Positions 29,541 through 37,175 of a DNA stretch of 64,000 bases are shown in pieces. The stretch is taken from assembly GCA_035544955.1 (NCBI GenBank), contig DASZZN010000008.1, positions 1 to 64,000 on the forward strand. Reading direction: 5' to 3'. Below the pieces are notes generated by a model. It did not search any database, was not told the DNA's origin, and worked only from the letters and a program-made list of their open reading frames with translations. Each line of letters starts with the position of its first letter. The first letter of the stretch is position 1. Source of the stretch: Candidatus Dormiibacterota bacterium. GTDB taxonomy: Bacteria > Chloroflexota > Dormibacteria > CF-121. Position numbers and translations under genes: made by a program.

Positions 29541-29834
29541 AAAATAAAAAGCCTTCGTCCACCGGGACGAGAGGCCTTCTCTCGTGGTACCACCCGACTT
29601 TGCCGCTCTCTCGCAAGAACGACCTCTTTGAGTCCGCGGCCCGCTGCCTGAAGACTCCAGCCCGATCACGGGGGCCATCCGGCGAGGCCTACTGCGGATT
29701 GCTCCGTTCGACCTGCGGCTCCGAGGCCTTTTTCGGCGGTGCCCTGGATTCTCCTTCTCAGCTGCCGGAGACTCTCTGTAATCCCAGCGTCCGCGTACTC
29801 GCCCTCATCGACGCCTTTCCGTATGAACTTGTAA
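29541..29834 (-). promoter_or_regulatory. T-box riboswitch leader, probable lysine specifier, controlling the hcs-lysJ operon
   Basis: A complete T-box reads on the minus strand. Stem I has lower helix GAGG/CCUC (29806-29803 with 29726-29723), an AGUA S-turn (29799-29796), helix GCGG/CCGC, an upper CUGG.AUU/AAUCCAG helix, the AGAGAG bulge and a GGCAGCUGAGA distal loop. The specifier strand is CGAAAAAGG: after the GAA motif the codon is AAA (29731-29729); shifting by one gives AAG. Both are lysine. The T-box core GGGTGGTACCACG is at 29595-29583. Its flanking GAGAG pairs with CTCTC for the antiterminator. The competing terminator stem spans 29575-29551 (one bulge, CGGT loop) and ends in TTTTTATTTT. 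Uncharged tRNA-Lys should permit read-through; charged tRNA should terminate. Confidence 0.93.
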
Positions 29835-29840
29835 GTGTCA

Positions 29841-29869
29841 ACCATAACCGTCAGGCCGCTAGGTGTCAA
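29841..29869 (-). promoter_or_regulatory. Sigma70-type promoter of the lysine operon
   Basis: A consensus -35 TTGACA (29869-29864), 17-base spacer and TATGGT (29846-29841) place the transcription start near 29834, just before the T-box stem I. The -35 overlaps the argX stop codon (29868-29866), so the promoter is embedded in the end of argX. Confidence 0.85.
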
Positions 29870-30735
29870 GCCGCCGTAGGCTTTGCGGCAACCTCTATCA
29901 AGTAGTCGATGACGTGATCCGCGACCTGGATCCCGGTCGCGTCCATGAAGCCGTGAAATTCGGGTGTGTAGTTGAGCTCGTTGACCAGCAGCCCGTCCGG
30001 ATGCTCGAGCAGGTCGACGGAGAGGAATCCACCGCCGACCGCGGCCGCCGCTTTGCGGCAGAGCTGATCGATCTCGGGGGTGACCTCCATCTGGGAGGCG
30101 ATACCGTTGCGCGCCGTGTTGGTGATCCAGTGGTCGGAGCTCCGGTAAATGGCGCCGATCGTCTGCTCCCCCACCACGATCGCCCGGATGTCGCGATCGG
30201 GTTTGTTGACGTATTCCTGGATGTAAAAAATGCCGTGCTGGTAGGAGCCAAGCACCTCTTTGTGCTCGAGCACCGCCTCGGCGGCATCCCGGTCGTTGAT
30301 CTTCGCCAGCAGCCGGCCCCACGAGCCGACCATCGGCTTCAGCACGACCGGGTACCCCATCGCCTCGATCGCTTCCAGTGCGGCCTCCCGGGTGAAGGCA
30401 ACGACAGTCCTTGGGATGGGCAAGCCGGCGCGCGCGAGGGCGGCAGTGGTGAGGATCTTGTCGCCGCAGATCCGTGCCACCCGTGGCCGGTTGACGGTCG
30501 GCACACCGGCCGCTTGCAGCAGCGTCAGCGCGTAGAGCGACCGCCCGTGGTGGATGGAGCGGTCCAGGACCACGTCCGGGGCGTTCGGAAAGGGGCTGCC
30601 GATCGGGAACTGGATGAGGTCTTCGTCGAGGCGCTCGAAGGGGATGGCGCGCTGGCGGAGCGCCGCGAACAGCGCCTTCTCCTCGATGCGGACACGGGAG
30701 CAGAGGATGCCGATCATCGTTTGTTGCGTAATCAT
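29866..30735 (-). CDS. argX: LysW-glutamate ligase, ArgX-type (LysX paralogue)
   Basis: 289 aa RimK-type ATP-grasp enzyme expected to attach glutamate to LysW, opening ornithine/arginine synthesis. It shares the LysX framework ([57 protein letters not shown]). The substrate-side loops differ: [20 protein letters not shown] where LysX has GGQARNC, and [20 protein letters not shown] where LysX has [15 protein letters not shown]. It precedes the T-box on the same strand and is divergent from the argG-like gene at 30787 across 51 bases. Two starts are possible (30735 and 30717); GGAAA precedes the first. The ligand preference is inferred from paralogy, gene context and loop divergence. If wrong, it would be a second LysX. 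Confidence 0.78.
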   Translation of the reverse strand: MITQQTMIGILCSRVRIEEKALFAALRQRAIPFERLDEDLIQFPIGSPFPNAPDVVLDRSIHHGRSLYALTLLQAAGVPTVNRPRVARICGDKILTTAALARAGLPIPRTVVAFTREAALEAIEAMGYPVVLKPMVGSWGRLLAKINDRDAAEAVLEHKEVLGSYQHGIFYIQEYVNKPDRDIRAIVVGEQTIGAIYRSSDHWITNTARNGIASQMEVTPEIDQLCRKAAAAVGGGFLSVDLLEHPDGLLVNELNYTPEFHGFMDATGIQVADHVIDYLIEVAAKPTAA

Positions 30736-30752
30736 ACAGGTTTCCGTATACT
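30724..30752 (+). promoter_or_regulatory. Candidate promoter of the argG-like/argH/argR/argG operon
   Basis: TTGCGT (30724-30729), 17 bases, TATACT (30747-30752). AGGAGG follows 9 bases before the ATG at 30787. It overlaps the 5' end of argX on the other strand. I looked for an ArgR-type TGAATwwwwATTCA dyad here and found none convincing. Confidence 0.6.
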
Positions 30753-30786
30753 TATGCGACTACACCCGGTCAGGAGGCTATACAAC

Positions 30787-32031
30787 ATGCTGGCTTTGAA
30801 GAGCAAGTTACTGGAGAAGGTCGACGCGACGCCGGTCAAGACCGCCAAGAAGGTCGCGCTCGCTTACTCCGGAGGATTGGACTCATCCCTTTGCGCGGTC
30901 CTGGCGAAAGAGAAATACCAGGTCGAGGAGCTGTTCGCGATCACGGTGGACGTGGGCCAGGGCCAGGATGAGATGGATGCCGCGATCTCGAAGGCCAAGG
31001 TGCTGGGCATCACGCCGATCGTGATCGACGCCAAGCAGGAGTTTGCGGACCTGTGGCTGACGAAGGCCATCCAGGCCAATTCCAGCTACGAAGGCTACCC
31101 GGTCTCCACGTCAATGACGCGCCAGCTGATTGCCTCGAAGATCGCCTTACTGGCGCTCAAGCTCGGCTGCGACGCCATCATGGAAGGTAGCAGCGGCAAG
31201 GGCAACGACCAGTACCGGATGCACAACGTTTTCAAGCTCTTCGCGCCGCAGCTCGAGGTCCTCGTGCCGGTGCGCGACTTCGACCTGACGCGGGGCGAAG
31301 AGGAGGAGCTGTCCAAAGAGCTCGGGATCCCCATCACCGAGGTCATGCAGGGCGGCGACGACAAGACGCTGTGGTGCCGCAGCTTGGCCTCCGGTGCGGT
31401 TGGACTCAACCAACCGATTCCGGATCATGCCTGGCTCTGGCTGAAGACGCCGTCGCAAACGAGCTCGACGCCGACGCAGGTTTCGGTCACGTTCGAAGGC
31501 GGCGTCCCCGTGGCCCTCGACGGCACCAGGATGCCCCTGCCGGAGATCGTGGCGAAGCTCAACGTCATCGCCGGCAATCATGGCATCGGCAAGATCGACA
31601 TCTTCGAGGACGGCATCATGGGCCTGAAGTCGCGCGAGCTCTACGAGGCGCCCGCGGCGGCCGTCCTCCTGAAACTGCACCACGACCTGGAGCAGTTCAC
31701 CCTCACCAAGGAGGAAATCGACTACAAGGCCGGGGTCGACCAGAAGTGGGCCCACCTCGTGTACCACGGCGCCTGGTTTAGCCCGCTGAAGGAAGCGTTG
31801 GACGCCTTCATCGCGACCACCCAGACCAACGTCAACGGCACGGTGACGGCCAACCTGTTCCATGGCACGATCGACCTGGAGTCGCGCCAGAGCAATAACT
31901 CGCTCTTCTTTCCGGAGATCCGCGGATTGCAGAGCCGGAGCTTCAACCAGCAGTGGTGCGGGCCGGCCGCGCAGATCGGTGGCTTGCCGTGGGAGATCCT
32001 GGCCAAGCGGAACGCGAAGGTCGCGCACTGA
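30787..32031 (+). CDS. Divergent argininosuccinate synthase-like protein
   Basis: 414 aa. The ATG at 30787 has AGGAGG upstream; the frame extends far upstream only as antisense of argX. N-type ATP pyrophosphatase loop ALAYSGGLDSSLCAVL (27-42), FAITVDVGQGQDEMDAAI, YEGYPVSTSMTRQLIASKIA and EGSSGKGNDQYRMHNVFKLF are clearly of the ArgG fold. But the segment that reads SVDENLWGRS in the second ArgG here is VMQGGDDKTLWCRSLASGA, and the C-terminus (FFPEIRGLQSRSFNQQWCGP) lacks the usual SSFDS/DQ ending. It may be a diverged ArgG or an ArgG-like ligase with a different substrate. Being first gene of the arg operon and divergent from argX, it is probably part of arginine metabolism. Confidence 0.75.
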   Translation: MLALKSKLLEKVDATPVKTAKKVALAYSGGLDSSLCAVLAKEKYQVEELFAITVDVGQGQDEMDAAISKAKVLGITPIVIDAKQEFADLWLTKAIQANSSYEGYPVSTSMTRQLIASKIALLALKLGCDAIMEGSSGKGNDQYRMHNVFKLFAPQLEVLVPVRDFDLTRGEEEELSKELGIPITEVMQGGDDKTLWCRSLASGAVGLNQPIPDHAWLWLKTPSQTSSTPTQVSVTFEGGVPVALDGTRMPLPEIVAKLNVIAGNHGIGKIDIFEDGIMGLKSRELYEAPAAAVLLKLHHDLEQFTLTKEEIDYKAGVDQKWAHLVYHGAWFSPLKEALDAFIATTQTNVNGTVTANLFHGTIDLESRQSNNSLFFPEIRGLQSRSFNQQWCGPAAQIGGLPWEILAKRNAKVAH

Positions 32032-33389
32032 GCAAACAGCCGTGGGGTGGGCGATTTGGCGAAGAGCCGGATCCGCTGGTCGACGAGTTCACGCGATCGC
32101 TCGATGTCGACAGCCGGCTCTATCGCGAGGACATCGCCGGTAGCCGCGCCTGGGCGAAGGCGCTCGTCCGCGCGGGTGTGCTGACGCCGGAGGAACAGCT
32201 GCGCATCGACCTGGCGCTCCAGGAGATCGGGGCGGAGCTCGCCTCCGGCGCCCCGTCGGCCGGAAGCGAAGACATCCACATGGCGGTCGAGAAGCGCCTG
32301 CGGGAGAAGCTCGGTCCGCTCGGCGGCAAGCTGCACACCGGCCGGAGCCGCAATGACCAGGTCACCCTGGATCTGCGGCTGTATGTCAGGGCCGCCGGCG
32401 CCCAGTTGCTGGAGGCGCTGGCTGGGCTCGAGTCGGCGCTGATCGCCCGGGCCGAGGAACACCTCGACACCGTGATGCCAGGTTACACGCACACGCAGCG
32501 GGCGCAACCCGTTCTACTCGCCCACCATCTGCTCGCCTACGTCGAGATGCTCCACCGGGACGGCGGCCGGATCGCGGATGCGCTCGGTCGGGCCGACGTC
32601 TCTCCGCTGGGCGCGGGTGCGCTCGCCGGGAGCGGTTTTCCCATCGACCGCGCCGAGCTAGCCCATGACCTCGGCTTCGGCATGGCCAGTGCCAACTCGC
32701 TCGATGCCGTCGCCGACCGCGACTTCGTTCTCGAGCTACTGGCGGCGTGCAGCATCGCGATGATCCATCTCTCCCGCCTTTGCGGGGAGATCGTGCTCTG
32801 GACCAGCGTCGAATTCTCCTTCGCGGCGTTGCCCGACGCGCTCGCCAGCGGCAGCTCGATGATGCCGAACAAAAAGAACCCGTGCGCCGCCGAACTCGTC
32901 CGCGCGAAGAGCGGGCGGGTCGCCGGCGACCTGGTGAATCTCCTGATGGTGCTCAAGGGCCTCCCGCTCGCCTACAACCGCGACTTGCAAGAGGACAAGG
33001 AGGCACTCTTCGACGGCGTCGATACGACCATCGCCTGTCTCAATGTGACCGCGCGCCTGGTGCAGGGCCTGCAATTCGACCCGGGCGTGATGCGCAAGGC
33101 GGCGCTCCAGGGATACACGCTGGCGACCGAGCTCGCCGATTACCTGTCCAGGAAAGGCATGCCGTTTCGCGATGCGCATCACCTCGTGGGAAGGATGGTG
33201 GCGGACGCGATCGCCACGCATCGCGGTCTGGAGGACTACACCCTTCCCGAGCTGCAGCAGTTTTCGCCGCTCTTCGCTGCAGACACGATCGACCACCTGA
33301 CGCTCGAAGGCGCACTCAACTCGCGCGACGTTCTCGGAGGCACGGCGCCGGCACGCGTGAAGGAGGCGCTCGCGCATGTCAAAGCGTAA
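32028..33389 (+). CDS. argH: Argininosuccinate lyase
   Basis: About 453 aa fumarase/aspartase-superfamily lyase splitting argininosuccinate into arginine and fumarate. A CTG at 32028, overlapping the preceding TGA as CTGA with GAAGG 8 bases upstream, gives the family-typical start SKQPWGGRFGEEPDPLVDEF. The nearest standard in-frame starts (ATG 31953, GTG 31989) would add residues antisense to nothing and nonconserved. Motifs: KLHTGRSRNDQVTLDLRLYV, PGYTHTQRAQPVLLAHHLLA, and the catalytic-serine loop SGSSMMPNKKNPCAAELVRA. Its 3' end overlaps argR by 14 bases. Confidence 0.92.
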   Translation: MSKQPWGGRFGEEPDPLVDEFTRSLDVDSRLYREDIAGSRAWAKALVRAGVLTPEEQLRIDLALQEIGAELASGAPSAGSEDIHMAVEKRLREKLGPLGGKLHTGRSRNDQVTLDLRLYVRAAGAQLLEALAGLESALIARAEEHLDTVMPGYTHTQRAQPVLLAHHLLAYVEMLHRDGGRIADALGRADVSPLGAGALAGSGFPIDRAELAHDLGFGMASANSLDAVADRDFVLELLAACSIAMIHLSRLCGEIVLWTSVEFSFAALPDALASGSSMMPNKKNPCAAELVRAKSGRVAGDLVNLLMVLKGLPLAYNRDLQEDKEALFDGVDTTIACLNVTARLVQGLQFDPGVMRKAALQGYTLATELADYLSRKGMPFRDAHHLVGRMVADAIATHRGLEDYTLPELQQFSPLFAADTIDHLTLEGALNSRDVLGGTAPARVKEALAHVKA

Positions 33390-33858
33390 GCGGCAGGAGG
33401 CAATCCTCTCCTTGATCGCCAAGCACCAGATCGCGACCCAGGAAGAACTGGTCGAACGCCTCGGCCGCGTCGGCATCCACACGACGCAGGCAACCGTGTC
33501 GCGTGACATCGCCGAGCTTGGGCTGGTTCGCGTTGGCGGGCCGGAGAGCCACTATGTCAAGCCAAACGACGGCCTGGGGGCGGCCTCGCCGGCTGGTCGC
33601 GAGGACCGGCTTCGCCGCTTGCTGCGCGACCTGCCGCTGACCGTCCGTCGAGGGCAGGGGATCGCCGTCCTGACCACGACGCCGGGCTCGGCGAATTCGA
33701 TCGCCTCGGCCATGGACGCGGTCGCATGGCCGGAAGTGATCGGGACGCTCGCCGGCGATGACACGATCTTCGTTGCCCTCGCGCTCCATCCACGCGCCTA
33801 CGGCGGGCTCGCCCAGCGGCTGGCTGGCCTCGGCGCCTACATTCAACCAGAGGACTGA
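33376..33858 (+). CDS. argR: Arginine repressor ArgR
   Basis: 160 aa. The N-terminal winged helix (KRKRQEAILSLIAKHQIATQ, with HTTQATVSRDIAELGLVRV as recognition region) is followed by the hexamerisation/arginine-binding domain with VLTTTPGSANSIASAMD and the arginine-contacting GTLAGDDTIFVAL. ATG at 33376 with AAGGAGG upstream, overlapping argH; its stop shares one base with the argG start (TGATG). It probably represses the arg operon with L-arginine as corepressor, and may also act on argX. Confidence 0.93.
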   Translation: MSKRKRQEAILSLIAKHQIATQEELVERLGRVGIHTTQATVSRDIAELGLVRVGGPESHYVKPNDGLGAASPAGREDRLRRLLRDLPLTVRRGQGIAVLTTTPGSANSIASAMDAVAWPEVIGTLAGDDTIFVALALHPRAYGGLAQRLAGLGAYIQPED

Positions 33859-35186
33859 TGCCAGAGAAGATCGTCCTCGCCTTCTCCGGTGGCCTCGACA
33901 CCACCGTGGCCGTGAAATGGCTCCAGGAGACCCGCGGCTTCGACGTGGTCGCTCTGACGGTCGACCTTGGCAGCCAGCCAAACTTGAAGGCGATCCGCGA
34001 GCGGGCGCTTGCCGCCGGAGCGGTCCAGGCGTACGTCCTCGACACCCGGCAGCCCTTCATCGACCGGTTTTGCTGGCCGGCCCTGAAGGCGGACGCGATC
34101 TACCAGGGCCAGTACCCGCTGGCAACCGCACTTGGCCGTCCGCTGATCGCCCAGCTCCTCGTCGAGGTGGCAGCCCGGGAGGGAGCGACCTGGGTGGGCC
34201 ACGGTTCGACCGGGAAGGGAAACGACCAGGTCCGCTTCGATGTGGCCGTCGGAGCCCTCAACCCGAATCTGAAGGTGCTGGCGCCGCTGCGGGACGGGAT
34301 GTCGATGACTCGGGAGGAGGAGATCGCCTACGCCCGCGCCCACAAACTCCCCATTGAGGTCAAGCCCGAATCGCCGTACAGTGTGGACGAGAATCTGTGG
34401 GGGCGATCCATCGAGGCCGGGGTCCTGGAGGATGCTCTCCTCAAACCCCCCGAGGACGCATTTCTCTGGACCTCGTCGGTGGACACCGCCCCCGCCAGCT
34501 CGGCGGTCATCGAGCTGACCTTCGAGAAGGGCGTTCCCACAGCGCGCGATGGGCGCCAACTCGGGGGCGTGACTTTGGTCGAGGAATTGAACCGGCTGGG
34601 AGGCCTCCACGGGGTCGGCCGGATCGACATGATCGAGGACCGCTTCGTGGGGATCAAATCGCGAGAGATCTACGAGGCGCCGGCGGCGGTCATCCTCCAC
34701 GCGGCACACCGGGCGCTGGAAGACATGGTGCTCGATGCCGAGGTCGCGCGCTTCAAGGCTTCAGTCGCGGCGGAGTACGCGCGCATGGTGTACCAGGGCA
34801 AGTGGTTTACGAGCCACCGGCGCGACCTCAATGCCTACGTCGAGAGCACCCAGAGCGCCGTCACAGGAACGGTCCGCGTCAAGCTCCACAAGGGAAGCGT
34901 GCAGGTGATCGGCCGGTCGTCGCCCTACTCGCTCTACCGCCCGCAGCTCGCCACCTACTCATCGGGCGACCAGTTCGATCACCAGGCCGCGGTCGGGTTC
35001 ATCAAGCTGGTCGGCCTACCTGTCCGCACTCAGGCCGAGGTGCAGGGGACCGCGCTCACAGAGCCCCTACTTGAAGACGATCGCCATGTTGTTGAAGTCG
35101 GCCCAGGAGCGCTCGAACTCGGCCTTGCTGAACCAGTACTGGGAGCCGCTGTGCCAGGGGTCGTTGACCCGGACCTGCGTCGCTGA
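33858..35186 (+). CDS. argG: Argininosuccinate synthase (canonical)
   Basis: Condenses citrulline and aspartate with ATP. Typical ArgG motifs: KIVLAFSGGLDTTVAVKWLQ, TVDLGSQPNLKAI, GHGSTGKGNDQVRFDVAVGA, PYSVDENLWGRSIEAGVLED, LWTSSVDTAP, GRIDMIEDRFVGIKSREIYE and YSSGDQFDHQAAVGFIKLVG. The family normally ends near residue 400. Here the frame continues about 40 residues (LEDDRHVVEVGPGALELGLA...) to 35186, antisense to the 3' end of the convergent peptidase gene over 120 bases. The tail is probably a nonconserved extension. Start ATG overlaps the argR stop. Confidence 0.93.
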   Translation: MPEKIVLAFSGGLDTTVAVKWLQETRGFDVVALTVDLGSQPNLKAIRERALAAGAVQAYVLDTRQPFIDRFCWPALKADAIYQGQYPLATALGRPLIAQLLVEVAAREGATWVGHGSTGKGNDQVRFDVAVGALNPNLKVLAPLRDGMSMTREEEIAYARAHKLPIEVKPESPYSVDENLWGRSIEAGVLEDALLKPPEDAFLWTSSVDTAPASSAVIELTFEKGVPTARDGRQLGGVTLVEELNRLGGLHGVGRIDMIEDRFVGIKSREIYEAPAAVILHAAHRALEDMVLDAEVARFKASVAAEYARMVYQGKWFTSHRRDLNAYVESTQSAVTGTVRVKLHKGSVQVIGRSSPYSLYRPQLATYSSGDQFDHQAAVGFIKLVGLPVRTQAEVQGTALTEPLLEDDRHVVEVGPGALELGLAEPVLGAAVPGVVDPDLRR

Positions 35187-35882
35187 CACGCCGCTCAACG
35201 TCACGACGTGCTCGATCAGCGAGTAGCGAATCTTGATCTTCTCGTCGAACGTCGTCCAGTAGCCAACGTAGGGTCGGTCCCAGCCTGTCTCGGTCCAGGC
35301 CATCACCGGATGGCCGGCGGCGAGATCGGCGTAAATCTTGGCGGCCGTCCAGCCTTCACCACCCTCGGCGTTCGGAACGCCGTGCGACTGCACGAGCGCC
35401 AGAAGAGGCGGATAGTAGATCCCGTAGCCCGTCGGGATAAGGTCGGCGCCGTCGATGTTGCCGACGAAATTCTTGTATGGGTTGCCCCATTGAACGACGA
35501 CCTTCTGGCCATTCGCAAGTCTTCCCATGACCGGAGATCGGGTGTCGGGCGGTGGTTGCATCGCGATCAATTGGTTTTGCGTGTAGTTGATGCCGAGCGC
35601 GCCGAGTGCCATTTGCAGCGCGGCTGTTTCGCAGTCCAGGTTCCGCAACTGCTTGTAGACCGGCACGTAGAACGCGACCGTGCCATTTGGCACCGGAGCC
35701 GCGGTCGGTGTGGGTGTCGGCTCTGGCGTTGGGCTCGGCGTCGGTGGCGGATTCCCGACGACGAACAAGGGCGATGGGGTCGGCCGGGCGGCCGAGAGCT
35801 TGTAGGTTGGTGATGCGACGACGGTGAGCGCGCCCGCCACCAGTACCACAAGCGTCGCCAAGAAGAGGATCAGCGTTCTCAT
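35067..35882 (-). CDS. Secreted C39-like (papain-fold) cysteine peptidase
   Basis: 271 aa. N-terminal signal or anchor helix (TLILFLATLVVLVAGALTVV) is followed by a Pro/Thr-rich spacer (residues about 45-70, PTPSPTPEPTPTPTAAP). The peptidase_C39_2-like domain follows: FYVPVYKQLRNLDCETAALQ with the likely catalytic Cys, AAGHPVMAWTETGW, SLIEHVVTLSGV with the likely His, and QVRVNDPWHSGSQYWFSKAE with the Asp. Acts outside the cell, perhaps on wall peptides or bacteriocin-like substrates. Its 3' end overlaps argG on the other strand. Confidence 0.75.
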   Translation of the reverse strand: MRTLILFLATLVVLVAGALTVVASPTYKLSAARPTPSPLFVVGNPPPTPSPTPEPTPTPTAAPVPNGTVAFYVPVYKQLRNLDCETAALQMALGALGINYTQNQLIAMQPPPDTRSPVMGRLANGQKVVVQWGNPYKNFVGNIDGADLIPTGYGIYYPPLLALVQSHGVPNAEGGEGWTAAKIYADLAAGHPVMAWTETGWDRPYVGYWTTFDEKIKIRYSLIEHVVTLSGVSATQVRVNDPWHSGSQYWFSKAEFERSWADFNNMAIVFK

Positions 35883-35895
35883 TGCTTGTTCGTTT

Positions 35896-36216
35896 CTATC
35901 TCCCGCCCCCTTTAGGGGGAGGGTCGGGGAGGGGGCTCACTGGTACGTAGTCCCGAGCTCCAGTCTGGGGATTGTACCTGACCTTCATCAGCTGTCCCGT
36001 CGTCGGATCGACGAAACGCTCCCCGGTTTCTTGCCAGGAACCGCCAGGGGTGACAGCCGGATGGTAGCGCCCACGCTCGAAAAGCACCGCCGCGACAACA
36101 ACCGCGCCGTTCACGAACAGGTAAAAGACGAGGCCTACGACGACCCCGGCAAGTGCAAGGGCGATCGCGCCAACCACGGCGAGTACGCCGTAGGCGAGAA
36201 TCGCCTTGCGCAGCAT
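35896..36216 (-). CDS. Small membrane protein with cytosolic tail
   Basis: 106 aa. Two hydrophobic stretches (AILAYGVLAVVGAIALALAG and VGLVFYLFVNGAVVVAAVLF), then a soluble tail with GSWQETGERFVDPTTGQLMK and a Pro-rich end. The tail phrase FVDPTTGQLMKVRYNPQTGARDY resembles a modification-neutral beta hairpin seen in small hypothetical proteins. No function recognised. It lies 13 bases upstream of the peptidase gene and 4 bases after ybjQ, likely one transcript. Confidence 0.65.
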   Translation of the reverse strand: MLRKAILAYGVLAVVGAIALALAGVVVGLVFYLFVNGAVVVAAVLFERGRYHPAVTPGGSWQETGERFVDPTTGQLMKVRYNPQTGARDYVPVSPLPDPPPKGGGR

Positions 36217-36220
36217 CGAC

Positions 36221-36547
36221 TCAGCTCTGGAGCGGCTCGATGACGGCGGCCGTCCCGTAGGCGACGATCTCGCTCATCGTATTGCCGATCTCCGACGAGT
36301 CGTACTGCATCCGGATCACCGCATTCGCCCCCATCGCAGTCGCGTTCTGGACCATGCGGTCCACCGCATGCCGCCGGGCGTCCTCGAGGAGCTCGGTGTA
36401 CTCGACGATCTCGCCGCCACCCAGCGAGCGCAGCCCGGCCATGATGTTGCCGCCCAGCCCGCGACTTCTCACCACGAGTCCGAACACCTGCCCTTTCATT
36501 TCCACGATCCGATGCCCAGTGACTTCCTCGGTTGTGACGACGATCAT
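36221..36547 (-). CDS. YbjQ/UPF0145 family protein
   Basis: 108 aa. ATG at 36547 after AGGAGAG. The single domain has ATTxEVxGxxIxxxxG-type features (VTTEEVTGHRIVEMKGQVFG), LVVRSRGLGGNIMAGLRSLG, GGEIVEYTELLEDARRHAVD and AMGANAVIRMQYDSSEIG, all standard for UPF0145. These proteins form pentameric rings and lack an assigned biochemical function. The second strand of the sheet ends VAYGTAAVI. Neighbours are a small membrane protein and a two-component system. Confidence 0.88.
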   Translation of the reverse strand: MIVVTTEEVTGHRIVEMKGQVFGLVVRSRGLGGNIMAGLRSLGGGEIVEYTELLEDARRHAVDRMVQNATAMGANAVIRMQYDSSEIGNTMSEIVAYGTAAVIEPLQS

Positions 36548-36569
36548 CTTCGCTCTCCTCTTGTGATGG

Positions 36570-37175
36570 TCAAAGCCATCCCAGGTCCTCGGCGATTCGA
36601 GCCGCCTCGGTGCGGTTGCTGACTTCGAGTTTTTGGATCGCCGACGATAGGTAGTTGCGCACGGTTCCCTCCGACAAGAACAGGGCCTTTGCGATCTCCG
36701 CGATGCCCGCGCCGTTGCGGCCCGCCACCAGCACCTCGCGCTCACGGTCGGACAGAGGGCTGATGCCCGTGCTCAGCGCCGCTGCAGCCAATCCGGGGTC
36801 GACCACGCGCTCGCCCGCCATCGTCCGCCGGATCGCTAGCGCCAGCTCGTGCGCCGGCGCGTCCTTCAACATGAATCCCGATGCGCCGCTCTCCATGGCG
36901 CGCCGCAGGAAGCCCGGGCGCCCGAAGGTGGTGAGAATCAGCGTCCGGCAGGCAGGGAGTTCCTTGCGCAATTGGCCCGCGGCCGTGATGCCGTCGCCGC
37001 CGGGCATCTCGATGTCGAGCAGGGCCACGTCGGGCCGCGCCTGCAACGCGAGCGGCAGCACCTCGTCCGCCCGATCGGTCTCGGCCACGATCTCGATGTC
37101 GCCCTCCATCGCGAGCAGTGCTTTGAGTGCGCCACGAACCATGCCCTGATCCTCGGCGATCAGAACACGGATCAC
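36570..37175 (-). CDS. NarL/LuxR-type response regulator (DesR/LiaR-like)
   Basis: 201 aa from the GTG at 37175, which overlaps the kinase stop as GTGATC. Receiver domain: IRVLIAEDQGMVRGALKALL (acidic pair ED), phosphoacceptor Asp in DVALLDIEMPGGDGITA, TLILTTFGRPGFLRRAMESG, and Lys in GFMLKDAPAHELA. Helix-turn-helix: PLSDREREVLVAGRNGAGIA, EIAKALFLSEGTVRNYLSSA. Probably controls the ABC exporter genes just upstream on the same strand, as in LiaSR/DesKR-type systems. Confidence 0.92.
   Translation of the reverse strand: MIRVLIAEDQGMVRGALKALLAMEGDIEIVAETDRADEVLPLALQARPDVALLDIEMPGGDGITAAGQLRKELPACRTLILTTFGRPGFLRRAMESGASGFMLKDAPAHELALAIRRTMAGERVVDPGLAAAALSTGISPLSDREREVLVAGRNGAGIAEIAKALFLSEGTVRNYLSSAIQKLEVSNRTEAARIAEDLGWL

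Noticed and set aside
29863-30786. Upstream extension of the argG-like frame (plus strand)
   Set aside because: It is the antisense of argX; the conserved protein starts at ATG 30787 after AGGAGG.
30736-30786. ArgR operator between argX and the argG-like gene
   Set aside because: GTATACTTATGC-type sequence is only a poor match to the ARG box; no dyad good enough to claim.
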